From: Castellaniella sp049673105
Lineage (GTDB): Bacteria; Pseudomonadota; Gammaproteobacteria; Burkholderiales; Burkholderiaceae_B
Reading direction: 5' to 3'
Assembly (NCBI RefSeq): GCF_049673105.1
Contig: NZ_JBATXG010000032.1
Span: 1 to 64,000, forward strand
Length of the DNA stretch: 64,000 nucleotides
A program made the translations under genes and the position numbers. The notes beneath the pieces are model-generated. The model ran no database searches. It had not been told where the DNA came from and saw only the letters and a list, made by a program, of their open reading frames with translations. Below, piece by piece: positions 27,511-35,651 of the stretch; the first letter of the stretch is position 1; every line of letters starts with the position of its first letter.

Positions 27511-27587
27511 GGTGAAAAGCCGATGCGATGGAAAGGCTCCATGCTATCAGCTTGGCTGACAGGAGGGCGCTGGCGGCCAGCCGGTGT

Positions 27588-27896
27588 TCAGGCCTTGGGG
27601 GTATAGGCGCTGCACCAACCTTTTTCAGACACGTCCTGGCCGCTGAAGATCGGACAGGGACCCCAGGCATCGCCTGCTTTGCCCTGGTAGAGCTGGCAGT
27701 TGGCGCAATGCTCGCCGGGTTTGAATTTGGGTTGGGATGCTTTATCGACTTGGGCGGCGTCGTGTTTGTACCCCAGCTGTTTGGCCATGGGGCTGTTTTC
27801 ATCGACGTGCTCAGCCGCCAGGGCTTGGCGGGACAGCGCGAGACTGGATACCAGTCCGGCGCTGGTGATCAAGAAAGTGCGGCGAGATGTTTTCAT
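27588..27896 (-). CDS. High-potential iron-sulfur protein (HiPIP), Tat-exported
   Basis: This small periplasmic electron carrier holds one [4Fe-4S] cluster. The 102-residue precursor starts at ATG 27896 (MKTSRRTFLITSAG), a twin-arginine signal, and is probably cut after ALA. Four cysteines follow in the HiPIP spacing C-x2-C-x13-C-x13-C (HCANCQLYQG, GPCPIFSG, KGWCSAY). Such proteins shuttle electrons between the cytochrome bc1 complex and reaction centres, oxidases or other acceptors; the partner here is unknown. It lies 77 bases upstream of galE on the same strand. Confidence 0.93.
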   Translation of the reverse strand: MKTSRRTFLITSAGLVSSLALSRQALAAEHVDENSPMAKQLGYKHDAAQVDKASQPKFKPGEHCANCQLYQGKAGDAWGPCPIFSGQDVSEKGWCSAYTPKA

Positions 27897-27978
27897 GAGG
27901 ATTCCTGAACGATCCCCCACGAGCCAGTGTGTCTTTTGCTACCCATTATTCGCCTGGCCGCCTGATGTGGCAAGTTGC

Positions 27979-28650
27979 CTAGCCGGCTTCGGTGTCGTGA
28001 GCGGTCAGGCGGTAGGCCGTAGTGTTCATGCGGGTAATGCCGCGTTCCGCGAATTTGGGTTCGTGCGCCAGGATATCGCGGGTTTCCAGGGCGTCGATCT
28101 GCCAGCGGGCGCCGTAATGGGTGTGGACTTCTGTTTCCGGCACCGAAAAGGGCGGGCCATCCATTTCGGTTTGAGGATAGTCCAGCGTCAGCAGCAGGGC
28201 GCGGCAGCCCGCCGGCAGTTGTCCGTAGACATGCGCGACATAGCGTGCGCGCAGCGCGGGGGGCAGGGCGATCAGGGCAGCCCGGTCGTAACAGGCCTGG
28301 CAGCTGGCGAGCGTCGCGGCGTCCAGTTGGAAAATATCGCCGCACAGGAAGTCGATGCCCTCTGTCTGATACAGCAGGCCCTGTGGTGTGTTGCGCGCCA
28401 CGGGCGTCAGTTGGTGTTCGGCGAAAAACTGCTGAACCGCCAGGGGCGAGATTTCGACAGCCAGGACGCGATGACCTTGCGCCGCCAGCCAGGCGACATC
28501 CAGGGATTTGCCGGCCAGGGGCACCAACACCCGGCTGTCGCGGGTCAGCCCCAGGGCCGGCCAATGTTTTTGTAGCAGAGGCATCACGCGGTCCTGGTGG
28601 AAGCCGGTTTGGCCAAGTTTCCAGCGCTGCAGCCAGAAATCCGTATCCAT
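27979..28650 (-). CDS. tpm: Thiopurine S-methyltransferase family protein
   Basis: This is a SAM-dependent methyltransferase acting on sulfur, selenium or tellurium compounds. The 223-residue product begins MDTDFWLQRWKLGQTGFH, the family hallmark WxxRW-xxGxxxFH. It continues with VLVPLAGKSLDVAWLAAQGHRVLAVEISPLAV for SAM binding and a CYDRAALIALPP segment. I chose ATG at 28650 because upstream in-frame starts add unrelated residues. The real substrate in bacteria is often a metalloid; not decidable here. Confidence 0.93.
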   Translation of the reverse strand: MDTDFWLQRWKLGQTGFHQDRVMPLLQKHWPALGLTRDSRVLVPLAGKSLDVAWLAAQGHRVLAVEISPLAVQQFFAEHQLTPVARNTPQGLLYQTEGIDFLCGDIFQLDAATLASCQACYDRAALIALPPALRARYVAHVYGQLPAGCRALLLTLDYPQTEMDGPPFSVPETEVHTHYGARWQIDALETRDILAHEPKFAERGITRMNTTAYRLTAHDTEAG

Positions 28651-28823
28651 TTGTGTATTCTCCATCCAGTGGCGGGCCGGGAAACATCGCCGGATTCCGG
28701 TTGCCGACCGCCTCAGGCAGCCGCCAGACGCGTGTGCAGGGCGATCCATCCGTTCAGTGTAGTCGTCGGCGCGCGCATTCAGCCAGTGGCGTCCGTGGTA
28801 TGCCGTTACAGGACAGCGCATCG

Positions 28824-28850
28824 GGAAACTTGAAACGGGTAGGGGGCGTC
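28824..28850 (+). promoter_or_regulatory. Candidate ECF-type promoter of the DUF4168 gene
   Basis: GGAAAC (28824-28829) and CGTC (28847-28850) are spaced by 17 bases, the form recognised by many extracytoplasmic-function sigma factors, 41 bases before the start codon. An envelope-stress promoter would suit a small exported protein. This is a pattern match only. Confidence 0.35.
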
Positions 28851-28891
28851 GCCATCATGGAAACATCGTTCACGAGCATCAGGAGTCCGAA

Positions 28892-29269
28892 ATGAATCAG
28901 ATGATGAAAGCGTTCATGGCCGCTTCCGTGATTGCCTTGGGCCTGGCCGGGCCGATCTCGGTGGCGCGCGCGGCGGGTGCAGGCGCCGCCTACGAGGCCA
29001 TTGAACAGCCGACAGATGAACAATTGCAGCGCTACGCCAGCGCGGTGCGCGCGGTCAGCGGTGTGGTGGCGGAATATCAGCCCCGCCTTGAAGCCGCGCA
29101 GGACAATAACGCCAAACAGGCAGTCCGGGTCGAAGCGGATCAGCAAATGGTGGATCGTGTCGAGGCGGGCGGCATGAGCGTGGCCGAATACAACGGCATC
29201 AGCCACGCGGTGCGCAAGGACCCGGAACTGCGCAAGAAGGTCGAGCGCTTGGTCGGTCAGCAGCAGTAG
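28892..29269 (+). CDS. DUF4168 domain periplasmic protein
   Basis: The 125-residue protein of unknown function has a signal peptide ending in VARA and then a helical DUF4168-type domain. Recognisable parts are QLQRYASAVRAV, a central VEADQQMVDRVEAGGMSVAEYNGI and the terminal RKDPELRKKVERL. An AGGAG site precedes the ATG. It is alone on the plus strand, diverging from tpm and converging with the tautomerase gene. Confidence 0.8.
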   Translation: MNQMMKAFMAASVIALGLAGPISVARAAGAGAAYEAIEQPTDEQLQRYASAVRAVSGVVAEYQPRLEAAQDNNAKQAVRVEADQQMVDRVEAGGMSVAEYNGISHAVRKDPELRKKVERLVGQQQ

Positions 29270-29281
29270 GCCTGACAGCCG

Positions 29282-29470
29282 TTACGACTTTTCGGACCAC
29301 AGGACGCCGCCGGTTGCCCAGTGGTCTTTGCGGATCTCGGTCAGGATGATGTCCACGGCCCCTGGTTGGCAGCCCAGCACTTCGCAGGTGCGTTCCGTCA
29401 GGGCCTGCACCAGTTCGCGTTTCTTTTCCGCCGTGCGGCCTTCGAATAATTCAATATGCATGGTGGGCAT
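29282..29470 (-). CDS. 4-Oxalocrotonate tautomerase family protein
   Basis: The 62-residue tautomerase homologue has the catalytic Pro directly after Met (MPTMHIELFEGR). The typical EKKRELVQALTERTCEVLG helix and the VDIILTEIRKDHWATGG segment follow. The length equals that of classical 4-OT subunits, which assemble as hexamers. No meta-cleavage pathway genes are nearby, so the substrate is not known. Confidence 0.9.
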   Translation of the reverse strand: MPTMHIELFEGRTAEKKRELVQALTERTCEVLGCQPGAVDIILTEIRKDHWATGGVLWSEKS

Positions 29471-29560
29471 GGCGGTCTCCTTGGGTGATGGGAAAGACTG
29501 GCAAGCCTAGCATATCCGGATGCGATCCCCTCACGGCCCCGCCTTTCGGTGTTTACCCTT

Positions 29561-29580
29561 AATATGTTGTAAATATATTT
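29561..29580. promoter_or_regulatory. Candidate GntR-family operator of the TRAP/hydroxyproline operon
   Basis: The 20-base element AATATG-TTGTAA-ATATATTT is roughly palindromic and recurs with the same outer 14 bases at 37987-38006, upstream of the opposite operon of the same pathway. It overlaps a possible promoter (TTTACC 29552-29557, N16, TATATT 29574-29579), so binding would repress. The regulator is likely the GntR protein encoded at 34996-35649. Confidence 0.6.
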
Positions 29581-29641
29581 AATGGATATTAGACTGATTG
29601 CTCAGCGAAAATGCTGACACCTACTACTATCCGGGGGAAAC

Positions 29642-30697
29642 ATGAAGACCATTTTTCGCAGTCTGGCCGTTGCGGCCCTGTCGGCGTGCGCAGTGGGCGC
29701 AGCGTCCGCTGCCGACGTGATGTGGCGTGTGCCCACGTCGGTGCCTGAAGGCTCGCCGTTCTACCAGAATTTTCTCGAACGCTTCGCCACCAACGTGAAG
29801 ACGATCACGTCCGGGCGCGTGGAGATCCAGCCTTTTGGGGCGGGCGTCATCGTGCCGGCGCTGAAGGTCTTCGATTCGGTGCAGGACGGCGTGGTCGAGG
29901 CAGGGCACTCCACGTCCAGCTACCTGGTGAACCAGAATCCCGTGAACGCCATCTTCGCCGGTTTTCCGGGCGGCATGGGGCCTGATGCCTACAAGGCCTG
30001 GCTGTATCAGGGCGGTGGTAAGGAAAAGCTTGAAAAGCTGCGGGCCGAACAAGGCCTGAAGACCATGATCGTCGGCATCGGCTCGACCGAGATCCTGGCG
30101 CATTCGAACAAGCCGATCCGCAGCGCGGAAGATCTGAAGGGCATGAAGTACCGCACGTCGGGCGCCTGGGCCGAAGTGATGCGTGATTATTTCGGCGCGG
30201 TTCCGACTGTCGTGCCGGCAGGCGAGACCTATACATTGTTGCAGCGCAAGGGCGTGGACGCCGTCGAATGGGCGCCACCGTCGGCCAACATGCCGGAAGG
30301 CTTCCACCAGGCGGCCAAATACATCGTGGTGCCCGGCGTGCATCAGCCGACCTTCATGTGGGAAGTCTTCCTGAAGCAGGACACCTGGGACAAGGTGCCC
30401 GCAGATCTGAAGCCGCTGATCGAAGCCGCTGCGCAGCTGACCACGGAACAGAGCCTGGATTATTTCTACGATGCGGACATGAAGGCCATGGAGAAGTACC
30501 GCAGCGGTCGCAATGAAATCATCACTCTGGACCCAGCCTTCATCAAGCAGCTGTCCGATGCCGGCTATGACTGGATGCACAAGACGGCCAACGCCCAGAA
30601 GGCCGCCGGCAAGCCGGAAATGGCGGAAGTGCTGGCCGACTACGAGGCCTACCACAAGCGCTGGAAGGCTGAAAGCAACTACTTGATCCGAGACTGA
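29642..30697 (+). CDS. TRAP transporter solute-binding protein (DctP family)
   Basis: This periplasmic receptor hands a carboxylate substrate to a TRAP secondary importer. The 351-residue precursor has a signal peptide ending in ASAAD. It then shows the DctP core, including GMKYRTSGAWAEVM with the arginine that normally clamps the substrate carboxylate and DAVEWAPPSANMPEGFHQAAKY, resembling the keto/hydroxy-acid-binding TakP branch. The context (hydroxyproline enzymes in the same operon) suggests hydroxyproline or a related imino acid as ligand. It is first in the operon, behind a candidate operator. Confidence 0.93.
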   Translation: MKTIFRSLAVAALSACAVGAASAADVMWRVPTSVPEGSPFYQNFLERFATNVKTITSGRVEIQPFGAGVIVPALKVFDSVQDGVVEAGHSTSSYLVNQNPVNAIFAGFPGGMGPDAYKAWLYQGGGKEKLEKLRAEQGLKTMIVGIGSTEILAHSNKPIRSAEDLKGMKYRTSGAWAEVMRDYFGAVPTVVPAGETYTLLQRKGVDAVEWAPPSANMPEGFHQAAKYIVVPGVHQPTFMWEVFLKQDTWDKVPADLKPLIEAAAQLTTEQSLDYFYDADMKAMEKYRSGRNEIITLDPAFIKQLSDAGYDWMHKTANAQKAAGKPEMAEVLADYEAYHKRWKAESNYLIRD

Positions 30698-30721
30698 CGC
30701 GGAACTCCCGTGCGCGAGGCG

Positions 30722-31240
30722 ATGATGCTCAATGCCCTGACCCGATTTTCAAATGGCGTGTCGTGGTGCGCTTCCCAGCTGGCGAGCGTGGCGGCGGCCG
30801 TGCTGACGGTCTCGATGGTCTACGAGGTCTTCGCCCGCTACGTGTTCGATGCACCCACGGTCTGGGCATTCGACATCGCCTATATGGCCAACGGCGCCGT
30901 CTTCCTGCTGGGGGTGGCTTATGTGCTGCGCGAGGATGCACACATCCGCATCGACGTCCTGCGCAATCGCCTGCCCGCGCGCTTCAATGGTGCGGTGCAA
31001 GGGGTAGCGTACCTGCTGATCCTGGCGCCGTTTTTCGGCATGTTGTCCTGGATCGCCTGGTCGCACACCTGGCGGGCCTGGGTGCATCACGAGGTGGAGA
31101 CCGTCAGTCCCTGGGCGCCGCTGATGTGGCCGTTCTACCTGCTCATCGCCATCGGCCTGACCGCTCTGGCACTGCAACTGGTGGCGGAAGGCCTGCGGGC
31201 CTTCTGCGGCCGGGGCCTGGGCGCCAAGAAGGAACATTGA
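30722..31240 (+). CDS. TRAP transporter small permease (DctQ family)
   Basis: This four-helix membrane subunit partners the large TRAP permease. About 172 residues include ASVAAAVLTVSMVYEVFARYVF, VWAFDIAYMANGAVFLLGVAYVLREDAHIRIDVL and a C-terminal helix, matching DctQ. The start is uncertain: ATG 30722 and 30725 follow a GAGG, while GTG at 30710 is also in frame. Its stop overlaps the start of the large subunit by one base (TGATG). Confidence 0.92.
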   Translation: MMLNALTRFSNGVSWCASQLASVAAAVLTVSMVYEVFARYVFDAPTVWAFDIAYMANGAVFLLGVAYVLREDAHIRIDVLRNRLPARFNGAVQGVAYLLILAPFFGMLSWIAWSHTWRAWVHHEVETVSPWAPLMWPFYLLIAIGLTALALQLVAEGLRAFCGRGLGAKKEH

Positions 31241-32559
31241 TGAATCCGACTGTTGCCGCCCTGATGTTCCCGGGGATGTTCCTGCTGATCTTCCTGGGCA
31301 TCCCGGTTTCATTTTCCCTGATCATCCCCGCCCTGGTCGCCGGGTGGTTCGCTTTTGGCGATCAGGTCTTCAATCAGCTGTATGGCGGCCTGTATTCGGC
31401 CACCACCAATTACATACTGTCCGCGATCCCCATGTTCGTGCTGATGGGCGCAATCCTGGAACGTTCCGGCATCGCGGCGCGGCTGTTTCGCACCATGCAG
31501 CTGTGGCTCGGGCGTCTGCCGGGTGGCCTGGCCGTGGCGACCATCGCCATGGGCGCTACCTTTGCCGCTGCGGCGGGTGTGGTCGGGGCGGTCGAGGTCA
31601 TGGTCGGCCTGATGGCGATTCCCGCCATGCAGCGCTTTCGTTATGACAATTCCCTGATCGCGGGCACCATCTGCGCGGGCGGGTCCCTGGGGACCATGAT
31701 CCCGCCGTCCGTGGTGGCCGTAGTGTATGCATCGCTGGCCCAGATCTCCGTGGGCGAGCTGTTTGCGGCGATGCTCTTTCCCGGCCTGATCATGGTGGGG
31801 CTGTTCATCCTGTACATCATCGGCGTGTGCATCCTGAACCCCGAAAAAGGCCCTCGCGCGGATGATCCGGACATGCTCCTGCCGCTGGCTGAAAAGCTGC
31901 GGATCACGGCCAGCGGCCTGTTGCCGACCATGCTGCTGATTTTCGCGGTGCTGGGGTCTTTGATGGCCGGTATCGCGTCGCCCACCGAGGCCGCCGCCGT
32001 GGGGGCCATCGGCGCCCTGATCCTGTGCATCTGTTACGGGCAGTTCAGCGTGCCGATGATGCGCCAGTCCCTGGCCATCACGGTCCGGATTTCCGCCATG
32101 ATCCTGTTGATCGTGGCCGGCGGGATCATGTTCACGGGGATCTTCGCCGCCAATGGGGGCGGGCGTCTGATCCAGGCGCTGATTTCCGACATGGGGCTGG
32201 GCCTGACGGGTACCCTGGTGCTGTTCCTGTGCATCGTGTTCCTGCTGGGCTTCGTGCTGGACTGGACGGCCAACGTCCTGATCTGCGTGCCGCTGTTCCT
32301 GCCCGTGCTGACCGCGGCGGGAGTCGATCCGATCTGGTTCGGCACGCTGGTGATCATCGTCATCCAGACCAGCTACCTGACCCCGCCGATGGCCTCGTCG
32401 ATTTTCTACCTGCTGTCGATCGCGCCGCCGGATATGAAATACGGCCAGGTCTGCCGGGGGGTCGTCCCCTTCATTCTGGTGCAGTTTCTGACGCTGGCGA
32501 TCGTGGCGATGTTTCCGATCTTGGCGACATGGCTGCCGCAGCGCATCGTGGGTTTCTGA
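31240..32559 (+). CDS. TRAP transporter large permease (DctM family)
   Basis: This 12-helix inner-membrane subunit performs sodium-driven uptake. The 439-residue protein has the DctM features FPGMFLLIFLGIPVSFSLIIP, AIPMFVLMGAILERSGIAARLF, ICAGGSLGTMIPPSVV and TAVGAIGALIL-like segments. Translation starts at ATG 31240 overlapping the small-subunit stop, so the two permeases are coupled. It ends 72 bases before the deaminase gene of the same operon. Confidence 0.95.
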   Translation: MNPTVAALMFPGMFLLIFLGIPVSFSLIIPALVAGWFAFGDQVFNQLYGGLYSATTNYILSAIPMFVLMGAILERSGIAARLFRTMQLWLGRLPGGLAVATIAMGATFAAAAGVVGAVEVMVGLMAIPAMQRFRYDNSLIAGTICAGGSLGTMIPPSVVAVVYASLAQISVGELFAAMLFPGLIMVGLFILYIIGVCILNPEKGPRADDPDMLLPLAEKLRITASGLLPTMLLIFAVLGSLMAGIASPTEAAAVGAIGALILCICYGQFSVPMMRQSLAITVRISAMILLIVAGGIMFTGIFAANGGGRLIQALISDMGLGLTGTLVLFLCIVFLLGFVLDWTANVLICVPLFLPVLTAAGVDPIWFGTLVIIVIQTSYLTPPMASSIFYLLSIAPPDMKYGQVCRGVVPFILVQFLTLAIVAMFPILATWLPQRIVGF

Positions 32560-32631
32560 TTTTTTGCGCGGGGCCGCTGGCCCTGGCATTCGCCCGGTTG
32601 GCCGGGCATCCTTTTGTCATTAGGAAGGCAT

Positions 32632-33507
32632 ATGAATATCGAAGGTATCCTGGTTCCCATCATCACTCCGTTCACGGCGGATGGTCAGGTCAATGCGCAG
32701 GCGCTGACGCAACTGGTGAACCGTTTCGTCGAGGCTGGCGTGGCCGGCATCGTGGCCTGCGGCACCACCGGCGAATACTATGCGCTGAACGACGAAGAGC
32801 GCGATCTGGTCCTGCGCACCGTGGTCGAGGCAGTCGGCGGGCGCGCCAAGACCATCGCCGGGATCAACGCGCTGTCCACGCAGGAGTCGATCACCCATGC
32901 CCAGCGCGCCCAGGCCCTGGGCTACGACGGCCTGATGCTTGCCACGCCGCCCTACAGCCTGCCGGAACAGACGGGGATCCTGCAGCATTTCCGCACCGTG
33001 GCGGCCGCCACCCCGCTGCCCATCATCCTGTACGACTTCCCCCAGCGCGTGGGCGTGCAGATCGAGGTGGAAACCGTGATCGAGCTGGCCAAGGTCCCGA
33101 ACATCGTCGCCATCAAGGAAAGCAGCGGCAATTTCAACCGCGCCCTGCGCCTGATCCAGGCCCGTATCCCGGATTTCCAGATCATCAGCGGGTCCGACGA
33201 CATGGCGGCCGATTTCCTGTTCTGGGGCGTGCGCTGCTGGATCAGCGGCGGCGCCAACGTCTTCCCAGCCGAGCAAGTGCAGATGGTCAAGGCTGCCAGC
33301 GAAGGCCGCTGGGACGAGGTCCGCGCGTTGATGGACGGCATGTATCCGCTCATCCTGGCCATGGAGTCCGGCGACTACAACCAGAAGGCCAAGCTGGGCT
33401 GCCGCCGCCACGGCGTCGAGGCCGGCACGGTCCGCCTGCCGCTGGCACCGCTGTCGGATGCCGACGCGCGGGACTTCCTGTCCATGCTCGACGCCTATAA
33501 GCGCTAA
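32632..33507 (+). CDS. DHDPS/NAL-family lyase, probable pyrroline-4-hydroxy-2-carboxylate deaminase
   Basis: The 291-residue TIM-barrel protein has the Schiff-base lysine at Lys162 (IVAIKESSGN), the GTTGE loop (Thr45) and Tyr134 in ILYDFPQRVGV. It therefore belongs to the dihydrodipicolinate synthase superfamily. Context decides the role: with a two-Cys epimerase, a D-amino-acid-type oxidase and an aldehyde dehydrogenase, it most likely deaminates 1-pyrroline-4-hydroxy-2-carboxylate to alpha-ketoglutarate semialdehyde rather than making lysine precursors. Start ATG 32632 follows TAGGAAGG. True DapA function is possible but less likely. Confidence 0.85.
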   Translation: MNIEGILVPIITPFTADGQVNAQALTQLVNRFVEAGVAGIVACGTTGEYYALNDEERDLVLRTVVEAVGGRAKTIAGINALSTQESITHAQRAQALGYDGLMLATPPYSLPEQTGILQHFRTVAAATPLPIILYDFPQRVGVQIEVETVIELAKVPNIVAIKESSGNFNRALRLIQARIPDFQIISGSDDMAADFLFWGVRCWISGGANVFPAEQVQMVKAASEGRWDEVRALMDGMYPLILAMESGDYNQKAKLGCRRHGVEAGTVRLPLAPLSDADARDFLSMLDAYKR

Positions 33508-33517
33508 GGAGATCATC

Positions 33518-34999
33518 ATGCCGCAGACCAAAGAACAGATTTTCGAGCAGGCCCGCGCCGCCAGATTATGGGCCGGGAACCTGATTCCGGGCCAGTCGGC
33601 GTCGGGCACGCGCCTGGAAAACATCACGCCCATCGACACCAGCGTCATCGGCGCCATCGAGGCAGGCACGGCAGCCGATGTGGATCGCGCCGTCAAGATC
33701 GCGCGCGCGAGCTTCAAGGCGGGCGCCTGGTCCCAACTGGCGCCGTCGGAACGCAAGCGCGTCATGCTGCGCTGGGCGGACCTGATGGCCGACCACGCAG
33801 AAGAATTGGCTGCGCTGGACTGCGTCGATGCGGGCAAGCCCATCACGGAATGCCTGAACACCGATATGCCGGCGACCCTGGATACCTTCCGCTGGTACGC
33901 CGAGGCCATCGACAAATGCTTTGGGCGCATCGCACCCACCGGCCCGGATGCCCTGGGCCTGATCGTCAAGGAACCCATCGGCGTGGTGGGCGCTGTGCTG
34001 CCCTGGAACTTCCCGGCGCAGATGTATGCCTGGAAAGTCGCTCCGGCCCTGGTGGCGGGCAATTCCGTCATCGTCAAACCGGCCGAGCTGACCTCGCTGA
34101 GCGCCTACCGCATGACACAGCTGGCCTACGAGGCCGGGGTGCCGGAAGACGTGCTGATGCTGGTCACCGGCCTGGGCGAGGACGTCGGGCAGGCCTTGGG
34201 CCGGCATATGGATGTGGACGTGGTGTCTTTTACCGGCTCGACCGAGGTCGGTCGCTATTTCCTGAAGTATTCCGCCGAGAGCAACCTGAAGGAAATCGTG
34301 CTGGAGTGCGGCGGCAAGAGTCCCCAGGTGATTTTCGACGATGCCGACCTGGACGGCATGGTCGATCATGTGCTGGCGGCAGCGTTCTGGAACATGGGAG
34401 AAAACTGCAGTTGCGGCTCGCGCTTGATCGTGCAAAGCGGGATCAAGGACGCCTTGCTGGCGCGTCTGCAGGAACGGCTGTCCACCTGGACAGTGGGGTT
34501 GCCCACGGATGAATCCGTCCAGATCGGGCCGATGGTTGAACGCGCCCATTTCGACAAGGTGCGCAGCTTCCTGGATGATGCCCCAGCCCAAGGCGCCCGA
34601 CTGGTGCATGGCGGTCGCATCCACACGGAACTGGGCAGTGGCTGGTACGTGGAACCGACGATTTTCGATCAGGTGTCGGCGGATTCAAGGCTGTTCCGGG
34701 AAGAGGTCTTTGGCCCCATCCTGGCAGTGACCCCCTTCGAAACAGAAGCCGAGGCGATTGAGCTCGCCAATGACAGCGCCTATGGTCTGGCTGCTTCCCT
34801 GTATACGCGAGACGTCGGTCGCGCTCAGCGGGTTTCCCGCGCCATCCAGGCCGGCACGGTGTCCATCAACGGCTTTTCCGAAGGCGATATCAGCACTCCG
34901 TTCGGCGGCTACAAACAGTCCGGTTTCGGCGGTCGCGACAACGGTCTGGAAGCCCTGGATCAGTACCAGCAGACCAAAACGATCTGGTACGTGAATTAG
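33518..34999 (+). CDS. Aldehyde dehydrogenase, probable alpha-ketoglutarate semialdehyde dehydrogenase
   Basis: The 493-residue NAD(P)-dependent aldehyde dehydrogenase has PWNFPAQMYAWKVAPALVAGNSVIVKPAE, FTGSTEVGR, the general base Glu263 (LECGGKSPQ) and the catalytic Cys297 (WNMGENCSCGSR). The overall sequence looks PuuC-like (gamma-glutamyl-aminobutyraldehyde type). Its place in the operon makes the last hydroxyproline step, oxidation of alpha-ketoglutarate semialdehyde to alpha-ketoglutarate, the best guess. ATG 33518 follows AAGGA. Its TAG overlaps the stop of the convergent GntR gene by four bases. Confidence 0.88.
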   Translation: MPQTKEQIFEQARAARLWAGNLIPGQSASGTRLENITPIDTSVIGAIEAGTAADVDRAVKIARASFKAGAWSQLAPSERKRVMLRWADLMADHAEELAALDCVDAGKPITECLNTDMPATLDTFRWYAEAIDKCFGRIAPTGPDALGLIVKEPIGVVGAVLPWNFPAQMYAWKVAPALVAGNSVIVKPAELTSLSAYRMTQLAYEAGVPEDVLMLVTGLGEDVGQALGRHMDVDVVSFTGSTEVGRYFLKYSAESNLKEIVLECGGKSPQVIFDDADLDGMVDHVLAAAFWNMGENCSCGSRLIVQSGIKDALLARLQERLSTWTVGLPTDESVQIGPMVERAHFDKVRSFLDDAPAQGARLVHGGRIHTELGSGWYVEPTIFDQVSADSRLFREEVFGPILAVTPFETEAEAIELANDSAYGLAASLYTRDVGRAQRVSRAIQAGTVSINGFSEGDISTPFGGYKQSGFGGRDNGLEALDQYQQTKTIWYVN

Positions 35000-35649
35000 G
35001 CTTCAATCACCGTCCGGGTGAATTCCGTCAGATAGTCCATCAACGCATCAGCGCCGGCGACCGCTTGTTCGGGGTCGTTGGCGTGGATGCCCTGGACTTC
35101 GAGCAGGTGGCTGCGCGCGCCGCGCTCCAGATCGCCCTCGTGCTGATAGGCGTACCAGAACCGCCGGCACTGAATGATCATGGGCACGATGGCCTGGACG
35201 GCATAGGGGTTGCGACAGGCCTCGTGATTGATGCGATCCAGCGCCTGATCGGCCTGCATGTAGGCCGCCAGGTCGTTGCGCTGTGCGGCATCCACCATGT
35301 CCTGGCCGCATTGCAGCAGTCGGGCGCGCTGATCGGGTGTCGCCCGGCGGGCGGACGAGGTGGCGATCAAGCGTTCCAGCACCCGGCGGGTGTCGATCAG
35401 GATCAGGTGTTCCGCGATGCGGATCTCGCTGACGCGCAAGCCGCGGCGCGGTTGTTGCTCGATCAGGCCGCTGGCGACCAATCGCATCAGGGCTTCACGG
35501 ATGGGGGTGCGCCCCAGGCCGGTCATCTGGATCAGATCGCTTTCCACGATGGGCTGGTTGGGTTCCAGCCGCAGCGTGGCGATCATTTGCTCGATGGCGT
35601 CGTAAGCGGCCTCGGTGGCGCGGGTTTTCGTGGGCGTGGTGGATGGCAT
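34996..35649 (-). CDS. GntR-family transcriptional regulator with FCD domain
   Basis: The 217-residue DNA-binding regulator has an N-terminal winged helix (PNQPIVESDLIQMTGLGRTPIREALMRLVASGLIEQQPRRGLRV) and an all-helical FCD ligand-binding domain typical of the FadR subfamily. It is the last gene of the leftward hydroxyproline operon, two bases after the epimerase, and is the obvious candidate to bind the two AATATG-N6-ATATATTT elements. The inducer is likely hydroxyproline or a pathway intermediate; that is inference. Confidence 0.92.
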   Translation of the reverse strand: MPSTTPTKTRATEAAYDAIEQMIATLRLEPNQPIVESDLIQMTGLGRTPIREALMRLVASGLIEQQPRRGLRVSEIRIAEHLILIDTRRVLERLIATSSARRATPDQRARLLQCGQDMVDAAQRNDLAAYMQADQALDRINHEACRNPYAVQAIVPMIIQCRRFWYAYQHEGDLERGARSHLLEVQGIHANDPEQAVAGADALMDYLTEFTRTVIEA

Positions 35650-35651
35650 GA

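Noticed and set aside
32632..33507. Annotation as lysine biosynthesis dapA
   Set aside because: The Schiff-base lysine is shared by the whole superfamily; the operon context with hydroxyproline epimerase and oxidase favours a catabolic deaminase.
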